In this document: positions 1-8,314 of the stretch, piece by piece
Numbering within the stretch: position 1 is the first letter of the stretch
Layout of the letters: each line of letters starts with the position of its first letter
Assembly (NCBI RefSeq): GCF_001571085.1
Contig: NZ_BCTC01000032.1
Coordinates: 1-63,097 of the forward strand
Reading direction: 5' to 3'
Length of the DNA stretch: 63,097 nucleotides
Source of the DNA: Azohydromonas lata NBRC 102462
Lineage (GTDB): Bacteria > Pseudomonadota > Gammaproteobacteria > Burkholderiales > Burkholderiaceae_C
Notes under the pieces: generated by a model
What the model saw: only the letters and a program-made list of their open reading frames with translations
Database searches by the model: none
What the model was told of the DNA's origin: nothing
Position numbers and translations under genes: made by a program

Positions 1-295
1 GAGGCAGGTCTTCCAGGCCGCGGGCCTCGGGCATCCGCAGCCGGCGCTCGTTGACCCAGCTGCCGGCGGGTAAATCTTCCAGGGCGAAGCCGATGGGCAC
101 GTCGTAGCGGCGCACGGCGTCGCCGGCCTTCAGGTCCACCAGGGCCACCTTGTGGCCTTGCGGCACGTGCTCGCGCAGCACCAAGCCGGCGGGCTCAGGC
201 AGCACGGTGCCGGCGGGCAGGCCGCCGTCGTTGGCGACGATGGCGACGTTGTCGTTCGCATGCATTCGGATCAGCAGCGGGGCGGGGGCGGTCAT
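1..295 (-). CDS. garD: Galactarate dehydratase, N-terminal part (cut by window edge)
   Basis: Only the first 98 codons are inside the window; the gene continues past base 1. The visible N-terminus (MTAPAPLLIRMHANDNVAIV, then GLVLREHVPQGHKVALVD, DAVRRYDVPIGFALE and GSWVNERRLRMPEAR) is the SAF-type N-terminal domain of the GarD/UxaA dehydratase family. GarD removes water from galactarate to give 5-dehydro-4-deoxy-glucarate in the cytoplasm. The ATG reads from 295 and is 123 bases downstream of the TRAP large permease on the same strand, so it is probably the last gene of the uronate operon. The galactarate versus altronate choice rests on the N-terminus and on the aldarate genes nearby. Confidence 0.85.
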   Translation of the reverse strand, partial: MTAPAPLLIRMHANDNVAIVANDGGLPAGTVLPEPAGLVLREHVPQGHKVALVDLKAGDAVRRYDVPIGFALEDLPAGSWVNERRLRMPEARGLEDLP

Positions 296-418
296 GTCGA
301 TGAGGTCCTGTGTCCGAAAAAGGGGCGCGGCCGGAAGTCCTGTTGGGGGAGGGCTTCCGGCCGCGTGCAAGAGGGGGGGGGCCGGGCCGGCGCGTGCGCC
401 GGCCCGGGCCTCACGGGC

Positions 419-1708
419 TTACTTGAAGAGGCTGGGCAGCCACAGCGAGAAGGCCGGCACGTAGGTGACGAGCGCCAGGCACAGGCCCAGGGCGCTGTAG
501 AAGGGCAGGATGGACTTCATCACCTGCCCCACCGAGATCTCCCCGATGGCGCAGCCCACGAACTGCGTCACGCCCACGGGCGGCGTGTTCAGGCCCAGCG
601 CGCAGTTGATGAGCATGACGATGCCGAACTGCACCGGGTCCATGCCGAACTGCACGGCGATGGGCAGGAAGATGGGCGTGCACACCAGGATGGTGGCGGC
701 CATGTCCAGAAAGGTGCCCAGGACGAACAGCAGCAGGTTGATCATGAAGAAGATCACCAGCGGGTTGTCCGAAACCGACTTCATCAGCTCGCCCGTCTTC
801 TCCGGCACCTCGTACAGCGCCATGAAGTAGCCGAAGGCGCTGGAGATGCCGATGAGCAGCAGCACCACGCCGGTGGCCTTGCAGGCCTTGGCGCAGGCCT
901 TGAGGAAGTCCTTCCACGACAGCGTCTTGTAGACCAGGGCCGTCACCAGCACGGCCCAGAACACGGCCGTGGCGGCCGACTCGGTGGCGGTGAAGATGCC
1001 CGACAGGATGCCCGCGAGGATGATGACCACGATGAGCAGGCCGGGCAGCGAGCCCAGGAAGGCCTTGAGCACCTCGGCCCAGCCGGGGAAGCCGCCGCGG
1101 GTGGGGTAGCCGCGCTTGCGCGCCACGTAGTAGGCCGCGCCCAGGTTGCAGGCCGTCAGCAGCAGCGCCGGGATGATGCCCGCCAGGATCAGGCTGAACA
1201 CGCTCACCGACGCGATGCCCGTGGTGGCCAGCGTGAAGATGATGAGGTTGTGCGAGGTGGGCATGAGCACGCCCACCAGCGCGGCGTGCGTCGTCACGTT
1301 GACGGCGTAGTCGGCGTCGTAGCCCTCCTTCTTCATCAGCGGGATCATCACCGAGCCCATGGCCGACACGTCGGCCAGCGCCGAGCCCGCCACGCCGCCG
1401 AAGAGCGTGCAGCCCACCACGTTGCTCATGCCCAGGCCGCCGCGCACGTGGCCCACCAGCGAGTTGGCAAAGCGCACGATGCGGTCGGCGATGCCGCCGT
1501 AGAGCATGAGCTCGCCGGCGAACACGAAGAACGGGATGGCCAGGAAGGAGAACACCTGCATGCCGCCCACCATCTTCTGGAAGACGATGGCCACGGGCAT
1601 GCCCGAGTACACGACCGTGGCCACCGAGGCCAGGCCGATGGAGAAGGCCACGGGCACGCCCAGGACCAGCAGGGCTGCAAAGCTGATGCAAAGGACGGTC
1701 AGTTCCAT
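419..1708 (-). CDS. dctM: TRAP transporter large permease (DctM family)
   Basis: A 429-residue, almost wholly hydrophobic protein starting MELTVLCISFAALLVLGVPV, with about 12 membrane segments and the DctM features GVAGSALADVSAMGSVMIP and GLNTPPVGVTQFVGCAIG. It is the ion-driven channel subunit of a tripartite ATP-independent periplasmic transporter in the inner membrane. The start overlaps the end of the small permease by 10 bases, indicating translational coupling. Its place between a uronate dehydrogenase operon and garD suggests a uronate or aldarate substrate; this is inferred from context, since permease sequence alone does not show specificity. Confidence 0.93.
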   Translation of the reverse strand: MELTVLCISFAALLVLGVPVAFSIGLASVATVVYSGMPVAIVFQKMVGGMQVFSFLAIPFFVFAGELMLYGGIADRIVRFANSLVGHVRGGLGMSNVVGCTLFGGVAGSALADVSAMGSVMIPLMKKEGYDADYAVNVTTHAALVGVLMPTSHNLIIFTLATTGIASVSVFSLILAGIIPALLLTACNLGAAYYVARKRGYPTRGGFPGWAEVLKAFLGSLPGLLIVVIILAGILSGIFTATESAATAVFWAVLVTALVYKTLSWKDFLKACAKACKATGVVLLLIGISSAFGYFMALYEVPEKTGELMKSVSDNPLVIFFMINLLLFVLGTFLDMAATILVCTPIFLPIAVQFGMDPVQFGIVMLINCALGLNTPPVGVTQFVGCAIGEISVGQVMKSILPFYSALGLCLALVTYVPAFSLWLPSLFK

Positions 1709-2298
1709 GCTGGCACCACTTCCTCGTTGCGGATGAGCGCGACGATGTGTTCGATGGAGAAAAGAACGATCAGGACGCCGGCCACTACCAGGGCCAGGTA
1801 GTCCGCGCCCACGGGCACGCCCAGCATGGGCTTGATGTCGCTCCACTTGAGCGTGGTCCACAGCCAGCCGCTTTGCGCCATGAGCGCGCCGAAGAGGACG
1901 ACGAAGCCGTGGATGACGATTTCCACGCGCAGCCGCCACTTTTCCGACAGCAGCGACACCAGTGACTCCAGGCCGATGTGGCCCGCGTCGCGCACGCCCA
2001 CGGCCACGCCCAACGCGGTCACGTACAGGACGAGTTGCAGCGCCAGGGCCTCGGCCCAGGTGGGCGTGTCATTGAAGATGTAGCGGCCGACGACCTGGAA
2101 CTGCACGCACAGGATCAGGCCGATGAGGCCGATCACGGCCAGCACCAGGCTGGCCTTGGAGAGGAAGGCGCAAAAGCGCGAATAAAGGTGTGTCGAGGCC
2201 GGGCGCTCGTGCGTGGCCGAGGCGGTCAGCGGCGTGCCGGTGGCAGCGTTGACGTTCTCGTTGTCCGCGACGGTGGCCGGCAGGGCGGCGGGTGTCAT
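1699..2298 (-). CDS. dctQ: TRAP transporter small permease (DctQ family)
   Basis: A 199-residue protein with about four membrane segments (the first near SKASLVLAVIGLIGLILCV) and the DctQ-type stretch VVGRYIFNDTPTWAEALALQ. It bridges the periplasmic receptor and DctM. The start at 2298 is chosen because a GGAGA ribosome site lies 6 bases upstream; the open frame continues further but without a good site. It overlaps dctM by 10 bases. The N-terminal 35 residues before the first membrane segment are polar and Ala/Thr-rich and look unstructured. Confidence 0.9.
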   Translation of the reverse strand: MTPAALPATVADNENVNAATGTPLTASATHERPASTHLYSRFCAFLSKASLVLAVIGLIGLILCVQFQVVGRYIFNDTPTWAEALALQLVLYVTALGVAVGVRDAGHIGLESLVSLLSEKWRLRVEIVIHGFVVLFGALMAQSGWLWTTLKWSDIKPMLGVPVGADYLALVVAGVLIVLFSIEHIVALIRNEEVVPAWN

Positions 2299-2442
2299 GG
2301 AGAGTCTCCGAAAAGGGCGGGCCGCGCCGCGCTGGGCGCGGCCCGCATCAAAGGGCGCCGGCTGATTGCGCGCCGGCACCTTGGAGGAACTGGGGAAGCG
2401 GCGCTCGCCGCTTCGTTGTCAGGCGCTCAAACGGCGCCCCGT

Positions 2443-2524
2443 CGTCATGCCCGCGAAGGCGGGCATCCACGCCAGCCGGGCTGCTGCCCGGTCTTCGTGG
2501 ACACCCGCGTGCGCGGGTGTGACG
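2443..2524. repeat. REPIN-like palindromic element, short form
   Basis: Two inverted arms (CGTCATGCCCGCGAAGGCGG on the left, a diverged CGCGTGCGCGGGTGTGACG on the right) enclose a short core. Comparison with the 126-base copies at 21504 and 23905 shows the same outer sequence, including GCCGG/GGGTGCTG-like and TTCGTGG pieces, with the middle deleted. It lies between dctP and dctQ, where it could fold in the mRNA and change the ratio of receptor to permease. Confidence 0.75.
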
Positions 2525-2557
2525 CTGGTGGGTGGCCGGGTGGGATGCTTGGGCGGC

Positions 2558-3523
2558 TTACTTGGTGTCCTGCGCCGCCTTCACCAGGCGCTGCAGGTCC
2601 GGCGTGTTGATGAACTTGGCGTACACCGGGGCCATGGCGTTCTTGAAGGCGGGCAGGTCCACGTCGGAGACGATTTGCGCGCCGGCCTTGGTCACGATCT
2701 CCAGGGCCTTGGCGTCCTGCTCGTCCCACTTCTTGCGCTGGAAGGTCACGGATTCCTTGGCCGCGGCGCGGAACATGTCCTGGTCGGCCTTGGACATCTT
2801 GTCGAAGATGGCCTTGCTGATCACCAGCATCTCCGGCGCCATGGAGTGCATGGTCTTGGAGTAGACCTTGGCGGCCTCGTAGTGCTTGAAGCCCTCGTAG
2901 GACGGGATGTTGTTCTCGGCGGCGTCGATCAGGCCGGTCTTGAGCGCGGTGTAGACCTCGCCGGTGGGCATGGGCGTGGCGTTGGCGCCCATGGCGGCGG
3001 CCACGGCCACCCACAGGTCGGACGGTTGCACGCGAATCTTCAGGCCCTTGGCGTCGGCCAGGGTGCGCACGGGCTTCTTGGCGTAGATGCTGCGCGCGCC
3101 GCTGTCGTAGAAGGCCAGGCCCACCAGGCCCTCCTTCTCGCAGCCCTGCAGGATCTCCTCGCCCACCGGGCCGTCCAGCACCTTGCGCATGTGCTCGATG
3201 CTGTTGAACAGGAAGGGCATGGTGGGCACCAGCGACTTCGGGCACATGGAGTTCAGCGAGGAGATGTTGACGCGGTTCATCTCCAGCGCGCCGATCTTCA
3301 CCTGGTCCAGCGTCTCCTTCTCGGTGCCCAGCGCGCTCTTGTTGAAGACCTTGATCTTGTATTTGCCGCCGCTCTTTTGCTGCAGCACTTCGCTCATGTG
3401 CTTGACGGCCGCGACGGTGGGGTAGTCGTCGCTGTTGTGCACGTCGGCCGAGCGGAACTCGACGGCCTGGGCGCCAAAGGCCGCCAGCGCGGCGGCCACG
3501 GCCAGTGAGAGGTTCTTGAACAT
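2558..3523 (-). CDS. dctP: TRAP transporter substrate-binding protein (DctP family)
   Basis: A 321-residue periplasmic receptor with a Sec signal peptide ([20 protein letters not shown], then [16 protein letters not shown]). DctP features follow: [20 protein letters not shown], the [20 protein letters not shown] region, and IRVQPSDLW followed by [13 protein letters not shown], which in this family carries the carboxylate-binding Arg. The ATG at 3523 has GGAG about 9 bases upstream. It lies 259 bases from dctQ, the gap being filled by a palindromic repeat. The same-strand udh and lactonase genes upstream make a uronate or aldarate ligand likely by inference. Confidence 0.94.
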   Translation of the reverse strand: MFKNLSLAVAAALAAFGAQAVEFRSADVHNSDDYPTVAAVKHMSEVLQQKSGGKYKIKVFNKSALGTEKETLDQVKIGALEMNRVNISSLNSMCPKSLVPTMPFLFNSIEHMRKVLDGPVGEEILQGCEKEGLVGLAFYDSGARSIYAKKPVRTLADAKGLKIRVQPSDLWVAVAAAMGANATPMPTGEVYTALKTGLIDAAENNIPSYEGFKHYEAAKVYSKTMHSMAPEMLVISKAIFDKMSKADQDMFRAAAKESVTFQRKKWDEQDAKALEIVTKAGAQIVSDVDLPAFKNAMAPVYAKFINTPDLQRLVKAAQDTK

Positions 3524-3588
3524 GGTGCTTGTCTCCAATGGAGTGTGGTTGTTGCCGTTGCGGCTGCCTGAAGCAGTGAACGGAGAGC

Positions 3589-3624
3589 AGGAAACAGGGA
3601 ACAAGAAACAGGGAACAGGAAACC
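3589..3624. repeat. Purine-rich direct repeat in dctP leader
   Basis: AGGAAACAGGGAACA at 3589-3603 is repeated as AGAAACAGGGAACA at 3604-3617 and partly as GGAAACC. It lies in the 134-base gap between the lactonase stop and the dctP start. It may simply be replication slippage. Confidence 0.6.
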
Positions 3625-3657
3625 GTGAGCCTGTAGCCCGCAGGAGGCCGGGCCGCT

Positions 3658-4563
3658 TCAGGCGCGGAACGGCGTCTCGGGCAGCCCGCGCAGGCCGGGC
3701 TCGGTGACGAACACGGCGCCGTCCAGCGCCGCATCGAACCCGTCGGCGGGCTGGGCCGGCGGGATGGACGTGATGAAGAGGTGGCGCATGTCCGGCCCGC
3801 CGAAGCTGCACATGGCGGGCTTGCTCACGGGCAGGCCGATGGAGCGCGCCAGCTCGCCCTGCGGCGTGAAGCGGTGCACCTGGCCGGCGTCGTTGCCGCA
3901 GATCCAGTAGCCGCCGTGCACGTCCACCGCGGCGCCGTCGGGGCGCCCGGGGTGCTGGTTCATATCGATGAACTCGCGCCGGTTGGAGAGGTTGCCCTCG
4001 GCGTCCAGGTCGAAGGCCCACACGCGGCGCACGCTGGGGTGCGAGTCCGAGAGGTACAGGGTGCGCCCGTCGGGGCTGAAGGCCAGGCCGTTGCCGGTGA
4101 TGAGGCCGTCCACCATGGGCACCAGGCCGCGGCGGTCGTAGCGGTAGAGCACGCCCGCGGGCGAGGCTTGCGACATGTCCATCACCATGGAGCTCAGCCA
4201 CAGCCGCCCGGCGCGGTCGCAGCGCCCGTCGTTGAAGCGCATGCCCGGCTGGCTGAACGTGATCTGGTGCAGCGGCACCACCTCGATCTGCCCGCGGCGC
4301 TGCGGGCGCAGCCGGTAGATGCCCGTCTCCATGCCGGCCACCAGGCCGCCGGAGGCGTGCAGCGCGATGCAGCCGATGCGCTCGGGCAGCTCCCAGTGCT
4401 GTGCCTCGCGCGTCTGCCAGTCGTGGCGGTGCAGCCGCCGCGCCTCGATGTCCACCCAGTACAGCGCCTGCTCGGCCGGGCTCCACAGCGGGCTCTCGCC
4501 CACGCGGTTGCGCACGTCGCACAGCGTTTGCACGGCCGCTTGGCCCAGGTCCTGCGTATTCAT
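3658..4563 (-). CDS. SMP-30/gluconolactonase/LRE-family lactonase
   Basis: A 301-residue protein of the SMP-30 six-bladed propeller family. The metal-site pattern is present: Glu in [10 protein letters not shown] near residue 23, Asn/Asp in [14 protein letters not shown], Asn in [17 protein letters not shown] and Asp in [12 protein letters not shown]. Such enzymes hydrolyse aldonolactones or aldarolactones. Directly behind a uronate dehydrogenase (21-base gap) its job is very probably to open the galactaro- or glucaro-lactone the dehydrogenase produces. There is no signal peptide, so it acts in the cytoplasm. It could instead be an arabinono- or gluconolactonase, but context argues against that. 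Confidence 0.9.
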   Translation of the reverse strand: MNTQDLGQAAVQTLCDVRNRVGESPLWSPAEQALYWVDIEARRLHRHDWQTREAQHWELPERIGCIALHASGGLVAGMETGIYRLRPQRRGQIEVVPLHQITFSQPGMRFNDGRCDRAGRLWLSSMVMDMSQASPAGVLYRYDRRGLVPMVDGLITGNGLAFSPDGRTLYLSDSHPSVRRVWAFDLDAEGNLSNRREFIDMNQHPGRPDGAAVDVHGGYWICGNDAGQVHRFTPQGELARSIGLPVSKPAMCSFGGPDMRHLFITSIPPAQPADGFDAALDGAVFVTEPGLRGLPETPFRA

Positions 4564-4584
4564 GGCCAGGAGCTCCCGTTCGCC

Positions 4585-5412
4585 TCAGGCGTTGTCGAAG
4601 GGGCCGGTGCGCACGAACGCGCCGCCCTGGTGGATGACGGCCGGATCGCTCAGGTCCAGCTTGGGCTGCTTCGCCTCAACGGCGGCGCGGAAGGGCTCGG
4701 AGGAGTCCTGCGGGCGGTAGCCGATGTGCGCGGCGCCGCTGTTGTCGTACCAGCGCGTCTTGTTGTCCGAGATGCCGTAGATGACGCTGCAGCCCAGCAC
4801 CGGCGTGGTGAGCACGGCCAGGGTGAGGCGCTCCAGGTCGTCGTAGCTCATCCACGTGGCCAGCATGCGGCGGTCGCGCGGCTCGGGGAAGGAGGAGCCG
4901 ATGCGCACCAGCGCGCTCTCGATGCCGTAACGGTCGAAATAGAGCTGCGCCACGTCCTCGCCGAAGGCCTTGCTCAGGCCGTAGAGGCCGTCGGGGCGGG
5001 CGGGGGCGTCCACGCCAATCACTTCGCTTTGCTTGTAGAAGCCGGTGGTGTGGTTGGAGCTGGCGAAGAAGATGCGCTTGACGCCGTTGAGCCGCGCGGC
5101 CTCGTACAGGTTGTACGTGCCGATGATGTTGGCCTCCAGGATGGGCTGCCAGGGCTGCTCGGTGGAAACGCCGCCCAGGTGCACCACGGCGTCCACGCCC
5201 TCCAGCAGCGCCCGCACGGCGGCGGCGTCCTGCAGCGGCGCGGGCATCAGCTCCTCGCCCTCGGCCGCTTCGCCCAGGGGTGCGACGTCCGACAGCCGCA
5301 GCACGTCGCAATAGCGCTTGAGCCGCGAACGCAGCTCGCGGCCCAAGCCGCCGGCAGCGCCGGTGAGCAGCAGGCGGTTGAAGCGCAGCGGGGTGACAGG
5401 CTCAGTCAGCAT
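4585..5412 (-). CDS. udh: Uronate dehydrogenase (NAD-dependent, SDR family)
   Basis: A 275-residue extended-SDR-like protein matching known uronate dehydrogenases along its length: TGAAGGLG at 17-24, [50 protein letters not shown] with catalytic Tyr144 and Lys148, and [20 protein letters not shown]. It oxidises D-galacturonate or D-glucuronate to the aldarolactone with NAD+. The start at 5412 is preferred because CGGAG lies about 10 bases upstream; a longer in-frame start (MVPGV) would put that site inside the gene. It is first in the minus-strand operon and faces a FadR-type regulator across an operator-like region. Confidence 0.95.
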   Translation of the reverse strand: MLTEPVTPLRFNRLLLTGAAGGLGRELRSRLKRYCDVLRLSDVAPLGEAAEGEELMPAPLQDAAAVRALLEGVDAVVHLGGVSTEQPWQPILEANIIGTYNLYEAARLNGVKRIFFASSNHTTGFYKQSEVIGVDAPARPDGLYGLSKAFGEDVAQLYFDRYGIESALVRIGSSFPEPRDRRMLATWMSYDDLERLTLAVLTTPVLGCSVIYGISDNKTRWYDNSGAAHIGYRPQDSSEPFRAAVEAKQPKLDLSDPAVIHQGGAFVRTGPFDNA

Positions 5413-5464
5413 GATGTTTGAAACTCCGGGGACCATTTCGACAGGTGCGTCAGGAAAACTGCGC

Positions 5465-5493
5465 TTGTCGTCTGTCATCTGTTGTCGTACAAC
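5465..5493. promoter_or_regulatory. FadR-type operator region, udh/regulator
   Basis: The divergent gap holds the perfect interrupted palindrome GTTGT-CGT-ACAAC at 5481-5493, which fits the TNGTNNNACNA pattern of FadR-subfamily GntR operators, plus a second TTGTCGT half-site 17 bases upstream at 5465. Read in the direction of udh, the pieces are GTTGTAC, GATGAC and ACGACAA; the same pieces in the same order stand before the Bug receptor gene near 8187. Binding by the adjacent regulator is inferred. Confidence 0.6.
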
Positions 5494-5551
5494 TATTTGA
5501 ATTTTTCGCGCCTTGGGTGTCAAGGCGCAGTGACTAGGGGTTTCACTAGGT

Positions 5552-6271
5552 ATGAGTACCGTCTTCACCGCGCGCAAGAAGCCGCGCTCCCTGGCCCAGG
5601 AACTGGTGGACGTGTTGGGCGAGCGCATTCGCGAGGGGCAGTTGGCGCCGGGCGACAAGCTGCCCACGGAAGCCGCGGTGATGGCCGAGTTCGGCGTGAG
5701 CCGCACGGTGGTGCGGGAGGCGATTTCCAAGCTGCAGGCCGCCGGGCTGGTGGAGACGCGCCACGGCGTGGGCACCTTCGTGGTGGGGCCGGGGGAGGCG
5801 TCGTTCCGCATCACGCCGGAGCAACTGGAAACGCTGCGCGACGTGATCGCGGTGCTGGAGCTGCGCATCGGCCTGGAAACGGAAGCCGCGGCCCTGGCCG
5901 CCGTGCGCCGCACCGGGGAGCACCTGCAAACCATGCGGCTGGCGCTGGACGAATTCGCCGCCGCCGTGGGCGAGGGCCGCGACGCCGTGGCGCCGGACTT
6001 CGCCTTTCACCTGGAGATCGCGCGCGCCACGCAGAACGCGCATTTCGCCGAGCTGCTGAGCTCGCTGGGCGCCAAGATCATTCCGCGCGCCCGCCTGGCC
6101 GACGAGAGCAGCGAAGACCTCAAGGCCTACCTGCTGCGCGCCAACGCGGAGCACGAATCCATCTTCGACGCCATCGTCCGCCAGGACCCCGAGGCCGCGC
6201 GCGCCGCGATGCGCACGCACTTGGCCAACAGCCGCGAACGCCGCCGCCGCGCCGCGGGCGAAACGGCCTGA
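5552..6271 (+). CDS. GntR-family transcriptional regulator, FadR subfamily (1)
   Basis: A 239-residue regulator. A winged helix of GntR type occupies about residues 13-78 (GDKLPTEAAVMAEFGVSRTV, then REAISKLQAAGLVETRHGVG), and an all-helical FCD ligand domain covers about 90-225, with the His/Asp metal-ligand-like positions in APDFAFHLEIARAT and NAEHESIFDAI. Divergent from udh with 139 bases between start codons that contain the operator palindrome, it is the best candidate for controlling uronate use, probably released by a uronate or aldarate. Its C-terminus is basic (ERRRRAAGE). Confidence 0.93.
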   Translation: MSTVFTARKKPRSLAQELVDVLGERIREGQLAPGDKLPTEAAVMAEFGVSRTVVREAISKLQAAGLVETRHGVGTFVVGPGEASFRITPEQLETLRDVIAVLELRIGLETEAAALAAVRRTGEHLQTMRLALDEFAAAVGEGRDAVAPDFAFHLEIARATQNAHFAELLSSLGAKIIPRARLADESSEDLKAYLLRANAEHESIFDAIVRQDPEAARAAMRTHLANSRERRRRAAGETA

Positions 6272-6408
6272 AGCCGGTTTCCCTGGCGCCCCAAGGCCGC
6301 TGCCGTGGCGGCCAAGGCGCCGGCTCTGGACGACGGACATCAACGCGCTTCTCCCGCACGGCACGCCGGGCAAGGAGCGCCGCGGCGGGGCGAATTGTCA
6401 TGCAGGGT

Positions 6409-6431
6409 GCAAAGTTGTCAAGCAACTTTGC
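6409..6431. promoter_or_regulatory. Inverted repeat between two convergent regulators
   Basis: GCAAAGTTG, a 5-base spacer TCAAG, then CAACTTTGC: a perfect 9-base inverted repeat. It is 138 bases after the stop of the first regulator and 62 bases before the stop of the second. There is no T-run, so it is either a weak bidirectional terminator or a protein site; TTG/CAA halves resemble GntR sites. Confidence 0.45.
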
Positions 6432-6492
6432 TGGAGACGCTGCTGTCTTGCGCGGCGTCGCCGGCCGGCCTGGAGCCGGCGCTGGCGTCGCC

Positions 6493-7212
6493 TCAGCCCA
6501 CCAGCCGCGTCCCCTCGAAAATCCGCCGCTTGGCATTGAGCACGTGCACGCGCACGGCCTCGGCCGCGTCGTGGGACGCGCGCCGGGCGATGGCGTCCAC
6601 GATGTCCTGGTGCTCGGCCTGCACGGTGCGCACGCGCTCGGGGCTTTTCTTGTCCGTCACGCTGTTGGCCAGCTCCATGAACTGGCGGATGGGCGCCACG
6701 GTGGTCTCTATGGTGCTGAGGAAGAAGGGGTTGTGCGAGGCGCGGGCGATGGCGAAGTGGAAGCGCACGTCCTGCTCTATGCCGGGCTGGCCGCTTTCCA
6801 TGGCGGCGCTCAGGGCGTCGAAGCTCGCGCGCAGGGCCTCCAGGTCGGCCGCGTCGCGGTATTCGGCGGCGGCGGCGGCGGCGCCGGACTCCACGCAGCT
6901 GCGAAAGGCGTAGTAGCGCTCGATGTCGGCCAGGTTGGCGATGGGCGGCGTGCTGGCCGCGGGCGCGCCGCTGGGGGCGACGACGTGGCTGCCGGAGCCG
7001 CGGCGGGTTTCGATCACGCCGTCCGAGCGCAGCCGCGACAGCGCCTCGCGCACCGTGGGCCGCGACACGCCGAAGCGGTTGGCCAGCTCGCCCTCCGTGG
7101 GCAGCTTGCCGCCGGCACCGAAGTCGCCGCGCAGGATGCCTTCCACCACGCGGGCATAGATGCGCTCCGGCAGCGTGCCGGTGCCGTCCTTCTGCAAACG
7201 CAGTTCGCTCAT
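6493..7212 (-). CDS. GntR-family transcriptional regulator, FadR subfamily (2)
   Basis: A 239-residue FadR-type regulator: winged helix at about 14-78 (GGKLPTEGELANRFGVSRPT, then REALSRLRSDGVIETRRGSG) and an FCD domain with QDVRFHFAIARASHNPF and VQAEHQDIVDAI. The start at 7212 (MSELRLQKDGTG) is taken because the helix-turn-helix alignment begins right after it; the frame extends 30 codons further without a ribosome site. It differs clearly from the regulator at 5552 outside the shared folds. A nested inverted repeat stands 95-134 bases upstream of the start. The target is probably the sugar-acid genes on either side. Confidence 0.92.
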   Translation of the reverse strand: MSELRLQKDGTGTLPERIYARVVEGILRGDFGAGGKLPTEGELANRFGVSRPTVREALSRLRSDGVIETRRGSGSHVVAPSGAPAASTPPIANLADIERYYAFRSCVESGAAAAAAEYRDAADLEALRASFDALSAAMESGQPGIEQDVRFHFAIARASHNPFFLSTIETTVAPIRQFMELANSVTDKKSPERVRTVQAEHQDIVDAIARRASHDAAEAVRVHVLNAKRRIFEGTRLVG

Positions 7213-7306
7213 GGCAGGTGTGTGGCGTCCGCCCGGCCCAAGCGCGTGGCGCCTTCTCTCTGGAAGTTGGAATGGCTGCGATTTTCGCCCATGCCCCGTC
7301 AAGGGC

Positions 7307-7346
7307 TGTCAGGCTGTCATACGGGAAAACCCGTTTTTGCCTGACA
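7307..7346. promoter_or_regulatory. Nested inverted repeat upstream of second GntR gene
   Basis: Outer arms TGTCAGGC (7307-7314) and GCCTGACA (7339-7346) are perfect complements; an inner pair ACGGG-AAAA-CCCGT (7321-7334) is nearly concentric and is followed by TTTTT. It may be an autoregulatory operator for the minus-strand regulator or a short hairpin; nothing on the plus strand upstream needs a terminator here. Confidence 0.4.
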
Positions 7347-7490
7347 TGACCCGCACGTCGGACCGCGGGCGGGCATGCTGCGGGGCCATTGACGGCGGGA
7401 CGGTGGGCGGGGCAGGGTGCGGGTCGCGAACCGCCCGGGGCTGCCGGCCCTGCCAGGCGGCCGTGCAACCGCCGAGCAAGGAGACCGGCC

Positions 7491-8099
7491 ATGTTCAAGA
7501 AACTCGCCTCCGAGGCCCTGGGCCTGAGCGACATAGGCAGCATCGTCCAGCCCAAGGACTACGGCAGCGTGGACGCCGACGACTACCTCTTCCACGAGGA
7601 CGGCGAGCGCATCTTCTTCCTGATCAAGTCCCGCAAGGACGAGTACTGCTTCACCAACTTCGCGCTCATCCACGTGGACGGCGATTCCGCCGTCTCCTCC
7701 AAGCGAGCCATCAAGCGCTACGAGTACGCGAGCAAGCCCATCACGGGCGTGGCGCTGGAGACGGCGGGCACGCTGGACATGGACATCGAGCTGAAGTTCA
7801 CCATGGGCGGCGTGCCCTTCAGCATCGACGTGCGCAAGAACTTCATCGAGCAGCTCAAGGACGTCTACAAGGCGCTCATCAGCATCGGCAAGCAGCAGCA
7901 CCACGACGAGGCCTGCCGCGGCCATGCGCTCAACGCCCTGAACGCCACGGTGTCGGCCTACAAGCTCACCGCGTCCGCGCCGGGCGAGAGCATCGCCGGG
8001 CAATTCACCGAGCTGCTGCGCAGCTACAACCGCGCCGTGCTGCAGGAGTACACGCAGCGGGACTTCACGGCGGTGTTCGAGAAGTACATCAAGGGGTGA
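7491..8099 (+). CDS. Bacterial PH-domain protein (YvbH-like)
   Basis: A 202-residue cytoplasmic protein starting MFKKLASEALGLSDIGSIVQ, the hallmark of the bacterial PH-domain (bPH_1) family; SRKDEYCFTNFALIHVDGDS and AVSSKRAIKRYEYASKPI are also typical. Residues from about 125 correspond to the YvbH helical extension. AAGGAGA lies 6 bases before the ATG. Its biochemical role is unknown in the family. It interrupts the sugar-acid island and shows no obvious functional link to it. Confidence 0.88.
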   Translation: MFKKLASEALGLSDIGSIVQPKDYGSVDADDYLFHEDGERIFFLIKSRKDEYCFTNFALIHVDGDSAVSSKRAIKRYEYASKPITGVALETAGTLDMDIELKFTMGGVPFSIDVRKNFIEQLKDVYKALISIGKQQHHDEACRGHALNALNATVSAYKLTASAPGESIAGQFTELLRSYNRAVLQEYTQRDFTAVFEKYIKG

Positions 8100-8104
8100 G
8101 GCAG

Positions 8105-8133
8105 CCTGTCCCTGGACTGCGGCCAGGGACAGG
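8105..8133 (+). terminator. Hairpin after PH-domain gene
   Basis: An 11-base perfect stem CCTGTCCCTGG / CCAGGGACAGG with a 7-base loop begins 5 bases after the stop codon at 8099. There is no T-run, so it is a probable but not a classical intrinsic terminator. Confidence 0.45.
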
Positions 8134-8186
8134 CCGGGCCTAAGTGTTCTCCACAACTTGGGCGGTCTTGTCCCGGCAAGAGGCAA

Positions 8187-8209
8187 GTTGTACGATGACG
8201 TACGACAAC
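8187..8209. promoter_or_regulatory. Operator-like site before Bug/gudD operon
   Basis: The sequence reads GTTGTAC-GATGAC-GTACGACAAC. It carries the same three pieces in the same order and orientation relative to its operon as the udh site at 5465-5493 (GTTGTAC, GATGAC, ACGACAA), but lacks the extra spacer. It lies 106 bases before the Bug start codon, next to a second pair ACAACTTG (8153) / CAAGTTGT (8184). Co-regulation of both operons by one FadR-type protein is inferred. Confidence 0.55.
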
Positions 8210-8314
8210 GACGCTTTTTTTGTCAGGCGTCGCTCTCGCAACCGGAGCCGGTGGCTGCAGCGCAATGGCGGCCTTGGCCGGTTGGGCGAGGGACCACAAC
8301 GATTTGGAGACCCC

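Noticed and set aside
150-464. A 104-codon plus-strand ORF at the left edge
   Set aside because: It lies opposite the garD N-terminus, whose conserved SAF-domain sequence and start are clear.
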